From: Yamagishiella unicocca
Lineage: Eukaryota > Chlorophyta > Chlorophyceae > Chlamydomonadales > Volvocaceae
Direction: 5' to 3'
Assembly (NCBI GenBank): GCA_003116995.1
Contig: BDSL01000002.1
Location: 1,758,001-1,822,000 of the forward strand
DNA: 64,000 nt
Part shown: positions 46,664-58,080 of the stretch, piece after piece
Numbering within the stretch: the first letter of the stretch is position 1
Layout of the letters: each line of letters opens with the position of its first letter
Notes under the pieces: generated by a model
The model's input: only the letters and a program-made list of their open reading frames with translations
Told to the model about the DNA's origin: nothing
Databases searched by the model: none
Translations under genes and position numbers: made by a program

Positions 46664-47787
46664 GTGCTCGGTGTAGTGTAGGCGGCGGAGGCACGCGGAG
46701 ATGGTTTTGGAGCCGCAGCAGCAGCCAGGGGTCTGCCGAGAGATGGGGGGGCAGCGAGCGTGACCAACCACACCGTTGGGGAGACGCGAGCGCGCAACCG
46801 TACTGGGGGGAGGGTGTTTGCCCAGCTAGTTTTAGAGGCGGATTCATGCAAGAAATGTGTGCTGTTTTTGCGTCGCTGTCAGGCACTGTGCGCACAAAAA
46901 TCCGCAGTACTCTGGCAGCGCGCTTCAGGTTCGGTGGATATTGTTGTACGGCACATAACCGGGAACCATCAGAACTTGGATATGGCAACCGAACGCAGCA
47001 GTGGGTATTCATAGGCGTAGGCAGGATAACGCAGGCATATGGTCTTACGTGCCAACAGGATGCGCAGCATTGGGGGACTTACACCCGTGGTACGGTAACC
47101 TCCGTGGAAGTTTTGGCACGTCATCGACCACTTTGGCACCACTTTACTGCACGGGCTTTGAGCCTTATAATTGTGTCGCGGAAGATAAAGGATATTGTTT
47201 CTTGCTTAAGGACGGCAGTATGGCACTACATGCCGGACACCTGGGGCTTGCCCTGTTTTTACGTGTCCCGACGCGGTTATCCTCCCCTCTCTTTTCCTCT
47301 GCTACGGTAGCTTGCCATTGCTAACGCGACACCGGCACTTTCCGCATCCAGCGGCGCGCACGCTTCTACGCATGCAGATAAACCTAAATTGCCGCATTCA
47401 CCACTGTGCGTGACGCAGTTATTACGGTAACCCTAAATTATGCTTTGTACTAACCTACTGTATCTACTAACGTGTCCTACTATTGTACAAAATCCAAGAC
47501 CTCGACCTCTCGGTAGCCTGCTGTAACAGCATAAACTTCGCGAGGCCTGCCCTACGTACTATGTCCGCACACTCTCCGCCTCTTACCCTCCCCGCCAAAA
47601 CACCTCAGCAGTTGGACTTGGCCAACCTGCCGTGTGCGCTGTCATGACGTCGCCGTCGACCCTCGCTACTTGCTTGGAAATGCTACCTGCCGCACCAACC
47701 CGCTCTACTTGCCATGTCCACCTGCCCGCCGCGACTTTCCCCTCCTGGTACTGGAGTCGGCTGTATCATGCACCTGTACCAGTCTCT
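46664..47787. other. Convergent intergenic region
   Basis: This lies between the 3' ends of the B3-like gene (+) and the WD40-like gene (-). AT content rises from about 47140. A TGTAA at about 47522 may serve the + gene. No coding segment was recognised. Confidence 0.45.
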
Positions 47788-50700
47788 CTATCCACTCAGC
47801 TCGTATGAGAACCTGCTAGTGTAAAGGTTCCAGTCAGCCCATCGGTCCTCCACTGCACCGTCAGGCGGCGCCTCCGTCGCCCCGCCGCTCCCACTGGGCC
47901 CCACCGCCGCCGGCTTTGCCGCGGCCGCCGCCGCCGCCTTGGGCTTCCGCACTGCCACACTCGGCCCCCAGAAGTCTAGGGTAGGGAAGCCGAGCACCCT
48001 CTTGACGTCCGTCTGCTCCCAAGCCCGGTGGTCACGCGCCGCGGCAGCGATGATGATGTCCAGGGTATCCGCCGGCAGGCTCCACAGACCCGTGGGTCGG
48101 CTGTCAGCCGGCGCCACCTGGACCTGCTGCTCTTGATCCGCCCCCCGGCCGTCTCCGTCGCCGCCGCCGCCGGCCCCGCATTCCGGGGCCGAACCGCAAG
48201 GTAGGGTCATGGCGGCCGCTGCCGGCTGGGTTGCCTTACGGGAGGCGGCCACCAGCAGGAGGGTTCGCACTGCGGCCTTGAAGCTGGCCGGCTTGTAGCG
48301 GTGTATGGCTCGGGTCCACGGGGCATTGGGCAGCAGCAACTGGAAGGTCATGAGCTCCAGCTGCGGGTTGAGGTGAGGAAGGCGGGAGAGGTGGGTGGGT
48401 TGGTGACGGGATTGACGGAATGAAACAAAGGGGTTGGGCTCCTGGTGAGTGGGAGGCGCGTGCTGCAGGCGAGTGGATTATAGCGTAGAAGGCTAGAAGC
48501 GGGAGGACATGTGCACTCGGTTCGCGTGGACGCAGCGGCAGCAACTCCGCAGCGGCAGAACATCACAAAGCCGAGGCTCCGAACCCTCCGACTTATGCCT
48601 CCAGCGCCAGCATAGTAACAGTCCCTTTCCCACGATCCCATCCACCCCCCGCGGCGCAAACCCAAGGCCCACCCGTCGTCTCCCAAGCCCCGAGCCCCGA
48701 GCACCCAACCCACATTGGTCGCCACCAGCAGCCGGCCATCTGAAGTGGTGACGATGCCGTTGATGTGCGGCAGCTTCTGCAGCTTCTTGTCCAGCCGTTC
48801 CTGCAGCGCCATCAGGCGCCGTGTCGCAACGCTGGGGATGCGGGGCACGCGGGCAGGGCGGGCAGGACGGGCTGTGCCGCTGGACCCGCCGCGGCCGCCG
48901 GGAGGGGCGCTACGCCCCGCTGCGCCTGCTGCTGCGCCTGCTGCTGCGCCTGCTGCTGCGCCTGCTGCTGCGCCTGCTGCTGCGCCTGCTTCCACTTCTG
49001 CGCCTTCGCCCTCCGGGGCATCCGGCTGCCCTTGCTGTTGCCGGGCGAGCCGCTGCCGCTCCTGCTCCTCCTCCTGCTGCTTCTTCAGCTGGCGCTGCTG
49101 CCGCTCCAGCTCCTCGTGCACCCGGGTGAACCGCGTCTTGAGGGTGATGCGCGTCAGGGTGGTCCTGCAGTACGGCAGCAGGTACGGCAGCGGGTGCACC
49201 AGGGAGACACGGTGGGGTGTGTGGAGGGGGTGGGGAATAAACCAGTGATCCGACAGTGGAGGAGAGTGTAGATTATCTACTTGGAAGAATCAATAAAGCT
49301 ATAGAATTTCGTAATAGTGTAAAACCTCCCAAAGAACCGTACGTGCGTTTTTCAATGCATACGGCTCAAGCACTCAAAAACTTTAGTTCATCGAATGCTT
49401 CAACCAAAAGGATACATGCTAAGCAAATTAAACATAAATGTCGTATGTATATTTGCTTTAAATTCCTTTTATCTTGGGCATTCGATTGGAAGGGAGGGAG
49501 CGGGTGGCCAGAAGGCCCGGTTACACGGGAAGGGAGGGTTTCGAGGAAGAGCCGTGATGCGAGAAAAAAAACCGTTTGGAAAAGACGGGAAGGGAGGGAG
49601 GAGGGAGGGAGGGCAGCTTGCGGAGGATGCAGGAGGTGCTGGCTCGCACCGCAACACGAGGCGGGACATGGCGGCAACGCCGTTGCCGACTGGCCGACAT
49701 CCACGCATGCACGCATTCACACACATCGCGCTTTGTCACAAACACGTGACTGCAGTGGCAGGTGTCATAAATACGCCACGGCAGCGGCAGATGCCGCAGA
49801 CACCTGTCGGCAACGGCGGCTGGTTCGCTTCGCGCGGCCGCACCTGGGGTTCTGCACGTCCACCGCCACCACGTGCTGACGGTGCGTCGCGTGCAGCAGC
49901 AGTGAGGGGGCCCCCGGCACGAAGCTGAGCGCCAGGGGGGCCTGCCACTGGTGGTGCCTCACGGAAAAGATGAGCTGCCGTCGCGGAACGTCGAACACCA
50001 GGACGGACTGGGGCGGGGGATGGGAGGCGGGTTTCGGAGCGGGCAGCGATGTTGAGGACGGCATGAGGCGAGGGTGAGGCAGGGTGAGGCAGGGTGAGGC
50101 AGGGTGAGGCGGGGTGAGGCAGGGTGAGGCAGGGTGAGGCGGGGTGAGGCAGGGTGAGGCGGGGTGAAGGGGCTAGCGGGCGCGGCGTTGAGTTGAGAGG
50201 GCTGGCCGCAAGGGGGCGGGCCGTTGCCGCTGGCAGGCAGGCCCAGACTTCCGAGTTCTCCCTGACAGCACCGCGAAGGACATGGAAGCAAGACTCGTCC
50301 ATCGATCCGCCACAGCTACCGTATACTGCACCTCAAACCCCGAGGATGCTTACGACACCTATAGTGCGGTGCCGTACGTCGTGCTGTGCGCGCGCTGCTC
50401 CCGCCTTCCCCCGAGGGTTTGGGTGGCAAACACGCGTTTCTCAGCCCTCCGCTCTCATCCTTGCGCCCCCGGAGACCCAGCCCCCTGCTCACAAACAACC
50501 CGTCGAAGGACGCCGCCAGCCGGTCCGACGTCTCGTTGAAGCGGGCGTACTGGCAGCCAGCGGCCATCCGGCCGCGCTGGATGGGCATTGGAGCCGGCAA
50601 CACCTCAATAGGGCGGGATGGGTAGCTGCGGGAGGGGGCGAGACGGGAGGGGCCGGGTTGGGGTCCCATCACGTTCGCATCACACGGGGGCCACCTACCG

Positions 50701-53700
50701 ACATCCGCACCTGACCGACGGGTGCCCTTCCAACCCCAACCCAGCTATTAAAATCATTTACGTGACTCGTCCGCACCTGGGTGGAAGCTCCTTTGACCCT
50801 ACCATATCTCCCTCCGCTCCGCCCCCCCCATGCCAACTCACTCCGCCCTGCCATCGCCGCCAGATGCCGCTTCACGAGCCACTGACCGCTTGATGGCAGC
50901 TCTGGAACCGATCTCTTCCCCGTTTCCCCCCCCCCAAGTCCCCGCTCCGCCAATGCACACTTACTCGGTCCCCGAAGGCACCAGGTACACCAGCGGGAGG
51001 TCAGTTCCAACCGCCAGCCACTGGCCGTCCGGGGATGGCTCTGCGCAGTTGATGGCCTCGGGGAAGCCGCTAATGGCGGTGGTGCTGAAGATTGAAACCT
51101 CAAACGCCGGGACGATGCCGCCTGGCTCCTGCGGGAGGTGCGTGGGTCGATGGGGTAACGGGGTGCGGTCGGTTAGTGGTTAGATGTTAAAAACAGACTA
51201 TTAACAGACAGGGAGGGTGGAAGACACGAGGAGGACCGGATTTAAGTGCCGTGGCCGCTGCCTGCCATTAGGGCCCCCCCTGGACCACGCCGCATCTATT
51301 CCATGGCTGCGTACTTGCCCGCTAGCCCGCTAGAGACCTAGGACTATCGCCTCCCATGCTGCGACAGCTGCCCCACCCGCTGCCATGTGCCGTACCAGCG
51401 GGCTGTGCCGTACCCGCTAGCCCGCTGGTACGGCACAGCGGTATAAGGCCCTCGCACGCACCGACAGAAAGACGCGCTCCAGGGTGATGTTGGGCTGCGG
51501 CGAACAGCAGGGGCCTGCAGTCTCCCAGTACCGCCGGCCGTTGGCGTTTGGGTACAACAGATCGTCTTCGTCCTCCTCCTCCTCAACAGGCTCACTGTCG
51601 TCGGCACCGCTGGGGCCAGCGCCGCCCGCGGTACCACCGCCGCTGGTCGAGGCGTCCAGTGTGTGCAGCGTACCCTCCCCCCGGGCTGCAGCCTCCTGCT
51701 CCTGCTGCAGCCGCCGCTGCTTCATTAGCTGCCATAGCTTATGATTCCGCGTCCGCTGATGCAAAGTCTTTGTTTGCTTCCAGACGGCCTCCCAAGGGGG
51801 CAGTCCGCTGCACGCGAAGGCGAGGCCATCGGCGAGGCGCGTCAGGGAGGCGGCGGAGCCGTCCCATGCGGGTACGTTGAAGATGTATATGCTCTTATTC
51901 TGCATGTGGCAGGCAGGAAGGAGTGGAAGCGGGATGGGCGTGCTAACCACGGCAGCGGAGCGAAGCGATGCGAAGCGAAGGCGTAGGTTGTGCATGGTGG
52001 TAGAGATCCAGCCGGGCAACGGGTTGGCGAACTGGTTATATGGGGTTGGCGATTACGTTTTCAGTCGTGAGACCTGACGGCGAAGAAGGGTTTGCACCTG
52101 GGTCGGCACCGCACTGCCAAGTTTTAGGTATATGACATGACCGCTTCACCACTGACATCTGCCGGGAGGAACGCCAGCATCACTGAGCGCCCTGCTGCAG
52201 CCGGCCCCAGCGGCCGGCTTTCGGGTCCTCGGCCTCTCTTTCTCCCGCTGCACTCTCCCTTCCAGCACTCTCCGCAACGGCTGGCACCCCACCTCCGCAC
52301 CCGTGCCGGCTTCAGGCACAACGGCCGCAGCGCCAAACAACAAACGCACATCGCAGCCTCCTGCCCCGACCACGCTGCCCACCGCCCAACGCTCGTCCCC
52401 AGATTACGATACCGACCTGCGCTGCCACAAACAGCCGGAGCGCGCCGCCGAAGTACCCGAAGCGCACCATGTTGTTCATCCCCCAGAAACTGCCGTGCGT
52501 GTTCTTCAGAGAGGAGAGGGGAAGAAGGGGTTAGGGAAGGGGACGCGAACGGAGGGGGCGCGGAAGCGCAGACCGCCGCGCGGGTTGGTGCGTCGGTTGG
52601 TGCGTCGGTTGGTGCGTCGGTTGGTGCGTTTGACGCCAGTGGCCGCGTCTGTGCCCGCGAGCGCCTGCGCCGTGGAGATGCATGTGACTGGTGCAGTATC
52701 ACAAGAACGACACGAAGGGAAAGCGAGGCGAAATCGCACTGGTGAGTTGTGGGTCGGGCCAACGCTTGCGCTGGTGATGGTGCTTGCCTGCGCGATCCTG
52801 CAGAAAGAATTCGTACCCGGCGATACAATGGCGGCCCGACATGGAGGCCGCGATTCTGCCTTCGGCAGCGCCCGCCACGCATCCCGCTACGAGGCGCGGC
52901 CTCCCACCCCTGCAGTGCCTCGTGTGACCAATATGCGTTTCTATGCTACATCCGGAGTGCGGCGTACCGGGAAAATGAACGGCGCAAGGAGGACCAAGCT
53001 GGCAGGCTTCGGAGGTCCCGCGACAGCGCTGTCGTCGCCGTGGCTCTCCCGTACGTAGCCGAAGATGTAAAAACAGCCGGTCTCGCCCCCTGTCGTACGC
53101 ACAACAACACGTGCGCGGCGCGGCACGCGGTGAGCGGCGTGTTTTTGCGATCCATCAAACATTAAGCCCCGCGCTCGCGCCAGAGGCCTACGGCAGCCCA
53201 AAACCAGCATGCCGCACCCCATGGCGGGAGGGCGCAGCTCCTCCCCACGTCCTCGCGCAGTCACGCATGGACCCAGCACCACCACATACATCGTTACGGA
53301 CCACGGTACTTTTTGCACAACACCATTGCCTGCCGACCCACATCCCAATCTTACCGCAACACCATTGCCGACCCACATCCCAATCTTACCGCAACACCAT
53401 TGCCGACCCACATCCCAATCTTACCGCAACATCATTGCCGACCCACATCCCAATCTTGCCGACCCACATTCCGATGCAAACTTTTCTTCCCCCCCCAAAG
53501 GGCCCGTCCCCTCCGCTGCAGCCCACTTCCGCCAGATCCCTCCTTCCGCATGGCTACCTCAGCAGCTCCCAGCAGGCTCCCTCTACCCGGCCATCCCCCG
53601 AAGACTCGCCCACCTGCCGCCACGAAGCGGCCGTCCGGCGACACGGCCAGGCTGTAGTGGTTCGCCGGCACCACGACGCTGCACACCTCACGCAGCTCCC

Positions 53701-54428
53701 CAGGGCGGCCGGGCGGCGGGACCCGGCAGATGGTCAACCTGCAGGGCGTGTGGAGGAGCGGAAGGAAGGGGGGCCGAGGGCACGGGCGGGCGCGACCCAG
53801 TTGGCAATTGTACCAGCGATTATAGCAGCGACCCAGTTGGCGACTGCGCCCCACGGGTCATGCGACAGCTCCCAGACGGACCGGCGCCAACTTAGCGCGG
53901 CTTCTAGGCCGCTCCGCCTGGGTAGATAGCCGCTGGTGGCCCCATCTGAGAGCTCCAACGGCCTCACTGTAAGGAGGTGATACAACCTAGCAGCTGGTTG
54001 GTGCGATTGTGTTGCTGCCCAGGAGCTGGTTGTGACGAGGGCAAGGGGCACGACGCGCACCTGTTCCGACCCCCAACCAGGATCTCCAGGTCCTCATCCT
54101 CGCCTATGTTTGCGCCAGCGGGAGGCAGGTGCACAAAGGGCGGCGCCGCCGCCGCCGCCGCCGGCGCGGTCGCAGCGGCGGCGGCGCCGCCGGCGACGGC
54201 GTCCATTGGAGCGCCAGCGGTGGCGGTATTCCCCGTGCCGCCACTGGAGCTCGGGCCGGTACCAGCGGCGCCGCCGTCGGACTCTGTTGCGCCAGCGGCG
54301 CCTGCTTGCAGCCCTTCCTGTGCGGTCGCACCACCTTCGCTTGGGGTGCTAAGCGGCGGGTTGCGAGGTTTCGGTGGCAACGGCGGCGGTGACGGTGGGG
54401 CCTGAGGCACCACTACCAGGCAGTCCAT
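47788..54428 (-). CDS. WD40-repeat protein of DUF2415 type, ten exons
   Basis: Exons: 54428-53968, 53738-53614, 53089-53055, 52503-52417, 51899-51462, 51128-50965, 50625-50493, 50007-49844, 49164-48714, 48360-47788; in phase, 876 residues. The ATG at 54428 opens a Pro/Ala-rich N-terminus. WD-like blades follow: HYSLAVSPDGRFVAAG then ETGCFYIFGY; FWGMNNMVRFGYFGGALRLF then VAAQNKSIYIFNVP; FPEAINCAEPSPDGQWLAVG; RMAAGCQYARFNETSDRLAA; SVLVFDVPRRQLIFSV; and a late INGIVTTSDGRLLVATN. The NKSIYIF...AINCA.PSPDG.WLAVG run resembles the DUF2415 WD40 proteins of plants and fungi, of unknown role. A coiled-coil-like RVHEELERQQRQLKKQQEEE and an AAAG repeat encoded by a 12-bp unit (about 48911-49000) precede a C-terminal LWSLPADTLDIIIAAAA segment reminiscent of F-box-like helices. 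Several introns carry tandem repeats (e.g. CGGTTGGTGCGT at 52577-52629). Confidence 0.8.
49537..49590 (-). repeat. Intronic splice-site-associated repeat, copy D
   Basis: It lies in intron 8 of the WD40-like gene. On the gene strand it reads CGTCTTTTCCAAACGG, CTCGCATCACG and CTTCCTCGAAACCC, in the same order as copy A. Here it is in the middle of the intron, about 370 bases from the acceptor. Confidence 0.6.
50069..50166. repeat. 10-bp tandem repeat in WD40-like intron 7
   Basis: About nine copies of GGTGAGGCAG/GGTGAGGCGG follow each other in the intron between exons 7 and 8. They are non-coding. Confidence 0.85.
51387..51436. other. Perfect 18-bp inverted repeat built from the GTACGGCA motif
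   Basis: GTGCCGTACCAGCGGGCT at 51387-51404 and its exact reverse complement at 51419-51436 are separated by 14 bases that contain a third GTGCCGTAC. It lies in intron 5 of the WD40-like gene, 26 bases from the donor of exon 5. Confidence 0.8.
53319..53470. repeat. 35-bp tandem repeat in WD40-like intron 2
   Basis: About four copies of a unit beginning CGACCCACATCCCAATCTTA occur, with the last copies degenerate. They are non-coding and lie between exons 2 and 3. Confidence 0.85.
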
Positions 54429-56885
54429 AGTCTGAAAGTGGTGGGCCCTGGGAGGTCAGGGAGGTCAGGGAGGTCAGGGAGGTCAGGAGGGGAAGGTGAG
54501 GACGTTGGACCAGAGACAGGTTTCGGTTATGAGGGTTGCTGGTGATTCCATGCGGTGGTGGTGGCGGGCGGGAAACGAAGGGCAGTAGGGCACAGCAACC
54601 AACGGTTATCGCAACATGCGTCTTGCGTGCCAGCATATGGGGCACTTAGTCTATATGCGAATTGCGGGGCGCACAAAAAGGGGCCGGACGCGTGCGTTCT
54701 ATCCGACGCAATCAATAAGCATCCTTCTGGCCATCAGGCTTGGTTGCATTTCTGCAACCCAGATCGATGCAACCCAGGCGGACGCGGTTTGGCCGACGGG
54801 GAAAGGGAACGTTTGCAGCGGCAGGCACGGAATGCCAACTCGACGTACCATAATTCCCTCCCAGTCGCCAACAAACAGCCCTCACATGCCGATACCTTCG
54901 ACCTTACCTTGTTTTGCACTTGTAGAGGCCACAGGCCTCAGGCAACGCGTAAAGAAGACAGCCGCGTTGTACGGCATATGGCATGTCGACCGAGACACCG
55001 GCTTGGCCCCGTTGTTCGGCAATTTCGGCAAGCGCAGTCGCCTGCATGGCGGCGTCCCAACACGGTTGTGCGTCTTGGTACTGGTTATCACTGTCCGTCC
55101 CGCTCGCCAGTGCATCGTCGACGGTGCCGCCCACAAGCAATTCCACCTTCTTAGCACCGTTAGCAGCTCCCCGCTCTGCTGCGAATAAGAAGTAAGCATC
55201 GGTCAGCATGACCACGACGTTGTCGTGTGTGTAGGTCGTCCCATCCTCATCGTCGGCGCCGGCGAATGAGCGCCCCTCTTCAGCATCGTCAAACCCATTT
55301 TTGCGTGTCGTAAACATACGTCCGAGGCAACTGCGCCCGCGGGACGTGCAGCGGGCAGCAACTCACCCGCGACTTCCGCTTGGTTGTCGCCCTTAGCCTC
55401 GCCAGAGCGAGATGCGTTAACTTTAGCATCCATTCTGTAGTTCCTGCAGCGTGGGTCTTATGCGGTTGAACGCCGAGATTGCGCTTAGATGCAATGTTGG
55501 CCTGCGCGCGATTTGCACGCGATTTGTTCTAGTACATCACGTAGTTATGCATGTGATTATTGAAATTTATTGGCAGCGCGCCCTCAGACGCAGCTCTGCC
55601 TTTAACCCTCTCGGTAAGCTAAATATAGGAAGCTATGGCGCGTAGAAAGGTGGTCCTGAGAGCCAAAAAAGAATGCAATCAAAAATACTGATTTGCACAG
55701 TACAGGAAACATACTAATAGCTATATGGAATGTAGTTGCTAGAAATACCCGCCGAGGCCTCACTAACGACAACCGCTGCCGTGTTTCCCATGCATAGAAA
55801 ATTTTGGCCCGAAGCTGGAAGCTCCAAACATGATCGCCATGATTTGTGATGACGGACTATAGAAAAATTTTGAATACTTTGGCCGTGGGAATGCATATTT
55901 TAGTTGTCGACCGTAAAGATTGAGGAATGTGGAGAGTTTACTAGATGTTTGCGCGTTGACGTCTGGAAATGCGGTCACATCAGGCAGCATCAGGCGGAGG
56001 AAGGGGGGATGCTGAGCCCTGTATACCATGTGCGGGAGATTGACGGCATGTTCTTGAACATAGGGGCCTTCAATCTCCGAATCTGCGGTCTCAGGGTATC
56101 AGCTCAATCACGAAAGCCTTGCATTTGCCCAGCATACCGGTACTAGGCAGCGTGGCACCCTGCCCACCCAACCGCCGGGGAGCGGTCATTCACTCCATCC
56201 CGTCACAATACTACATTCAGTGATTACACACTGTTTTCGGTGTATTATTGGAGCCACATCCTCTTGACACAACTACGTTACGAGGGTTTCATGTCTCGGC
56301 TATTAGGTACAATACCAAGGTGAATCCCATGTCCATAGATCCTAAAGTCTCTTCCAAGTCGTTTACTGGCCCTTCTAGGTGAACCAGTGTCTCTTAAATA
56401 CGCTATCGTGGAATGCTGCGTGTGCGCTGCGTGTGTGACGCTGATATCACGTTGGCACAAGTACAATTACAGATACGTGTCAAGGCCATACACGACGATA
56501 ATGGCATACATCTGCGACGAGATGCATTAGCATACGTGTCTGGTGAGTTCAAGTCAACCAATCTGTGCGAGTAGGAGACATGTAAAGAGGCAAGACTGCC
56601 CGTCGACATGCGATGCAATAGACACATTTCAAAGCTCAGAACAGCACGGTATGCGCTGGCCACACTTGCGACGCAAAGCTATTCGACCTCAAGATGGCAG
56701 ATCTGCAACCCAACCGCGCCAAGCAGAGTGAACTCGCACCGCCAAGGCATAAAGCACTCCGCATGCGCGAGGGTGGGGCCCAAGGGCCCAGGGAGACAGC
56801 GTTGACACCACTTTTGATAGTCGCCGAGTCCAAGGCGGAACCAGCAATTGTGGATGGCGGCTACGTCAGCACTAATTGTCCGAAA
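54429..56885. other. Intergenic region between the WD40-like gene and eIF1
   Basis: These 2.5 kb hold the promoter side of the WD40-like gene and the 3' side of eIF1 (TTACA at about 56467, i.e. TGTAA on the - strand). A 10-bp repeat GGTCAGGGAG lies at 54449-54490. A possible small gene is listed separately. The rest, 55440-56460, is AT-richer with no recognised gene. Confidence 0.45.
54904..55317 (-). CDS. Possible small protein, unrecognised
   Basis: The frame encodes 137 residues starting MFTTRKNGFDDAEEGRSFAG and ending with a stop near 54904. It has an acidic first third (ADDEDGTTYTHDN), a VVVMLTDAYFLFAAERG hydrophobic patch and VELLVGGTVDDALASGTDSD. A second frame just upstream (MDAKVNASRSGEAKGDNQAE, from 55433) could be a first exon, but no plausible intron joins the two in phase. 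I recognise no family. It might also be the remnant of a longer gene or a chance frame. Its codon use is less GC-skewed than that of neighbouring genes. Confidence 0.3.
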   Translation of the reverse strand: MFTTRKNGFDDAEEGRSFAGADDEDGTTYTHDNVVVMLTDAYFLFAAERGAANGAKKVELLVGGTVDDALASGTDSDNQYQDAQPCWDAAMQATALAEIAEQRGQAGVSVDMPYAVQRGCLLYALPEACGLYKCKTR

Positions 56886-57495
56886 CTAGAAGCCGTGAAT
56901 CTTGATTTGATCCTTCTTCACCAGCTTCTGGCCCAGCAAGAAGTCACTGACATTCTTGCGCTGGTCACCTTGAAGTTGAATGACTTTTCCCAGCTCCTGG
57001 TCCTCCACGACGGTGCCGTTGCAGCAGAACTCCTTCTTGAGGGCTTTCAGCACCTTGTTATAGTCGTACCTGCAGAAAAGGGTGGTGAAAGCGGAAATAC
57101 TGGAGTGAAAAACTTTGTTACATCTAATTGCAGCCAAGAGCGTCTTTCCGTCCCGGACATTTCCTACTCAGAGGTTGATTATAATCGTATGGAGGCCCAT
57201 GAGAGGAGCAAATGAGACGAGATGGCGCGCTAACTAGGTCTCCCGCAAACGAACTTCACACAAGGGCGGGTCGTGAACATGCAAGACCTTGCGACAGCAT
57301 CCCTTACTCGACTTACTTCTCTTTGAGACCCTGAACAGTAGTCAGCGACTTGCGGCCGTTGCGTTGCTGCACGCGGATGTGCACAGCATCCTCTCCGGCG
57401 TTGCCCTCGTCGTCGCCGGCGGAGTCGGCGAGCGGGTCGAATCCAACGCCAAGGTTGGAGATGTCACCAGGGAGAACCACGTCGGGGGAGCTCAT
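56886..57495 (-). CDS. EIF1: Translation initiation factor eIF1 (SUI1), two exons
   Basis: Exon 1 is 57495-57317 and exon 2 57069-56886 (TAG), joined at a GTAAGT donor inside a Lys codon, giving 120 residues. After an acidic, variable N-terminus (FDPLADSAGDDEGNAGED) the SUI1 domain is essentially complete: VHIRVQQRNGRKSLTTVQGL, then KALKKEFCCNGTVV, LGKVIQLQGDQRKNVSDFL and the C-terminal KDQIKIHGF. eIF1 binds the 40S subunit near the P site, keeps the pre-initiation complex scanning and rejects non-AUG codons. It is transcribed away from the RCC1-repeat gene. A TATATATA box at 57653-57646 lies about 150 bp upstream of the ATG, consistent with strong constitutive expression. Confidence 0.97.
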
Positions 57496-58080
57496 GAAAG
57501 CGCGAAGCTGAGGACTTGGCCGCGGGGCTCTGCTGGCCTTTAAGAACTGTTGGCTCGGGTGCTGTAGCTTAGTTTGTAAATACTTGGAAACAGAAGAATG
57601 TTTTGGAAGCGTATGAGCGTAGAAATGATTTCGCGGGAATATCGCTATATATACTCAAGGCGTATACGACAAGCAATAATACGACCCATGCCGGATGCGG
57701 CGGAGCTGCAAGACTGTAAACATATTAACAACAGATGATATGGTTGTGATTTCTCTGCTGTGCGGCATGTGATTTTGTGTAACGGAGGCTGGGACACACT
57801 ACTCGCCGCATGGCAATTCCGGGTCCCAACGAAACTCCAAGAGAAAGCAAGCCGCCCTTCGCAACCTCAATAGTACCTTTCAGCTTAAGCCCAAAACCTG
57901 TCAATTGTGAAGAAGTTCGCTTCCCCCTGCGTCCTCGTTCATAACCCTGGCGCCAGATGTCCCCTTTCTCCCTTGCTAGAATTGCCCCTCCGGCATCCAT
58001 GAGCGTGTCACATCCAGCTGCAAACGCTATCTTTTACATGGGCAGCGGCTAGCGGAGCCCCCGTGACATTTCTCGTCTGC
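57496..58080. promoter_or_regulatory. Divergent promoter region, eIF1 / RCC1-repeat gene
   Basis: This is a 585-bp gap between the two start codons. TATATATA at 57646-57653 is well placed for eIF1 on the - strand. The side towards the RCC1-repeat gene shows no obvious TATA element. Transcription starts are not visible in sequence. Confidence 0.55.
57646..57653 (-). promoter_or_regulatory. TATA box of eIF1
   Basis: TATATATA, followed on the gene strand by GCGATATTC, lies about 150 bp upstream of the eIF1 start codon in otherwise mixed sequence. Confidence 0.55.
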
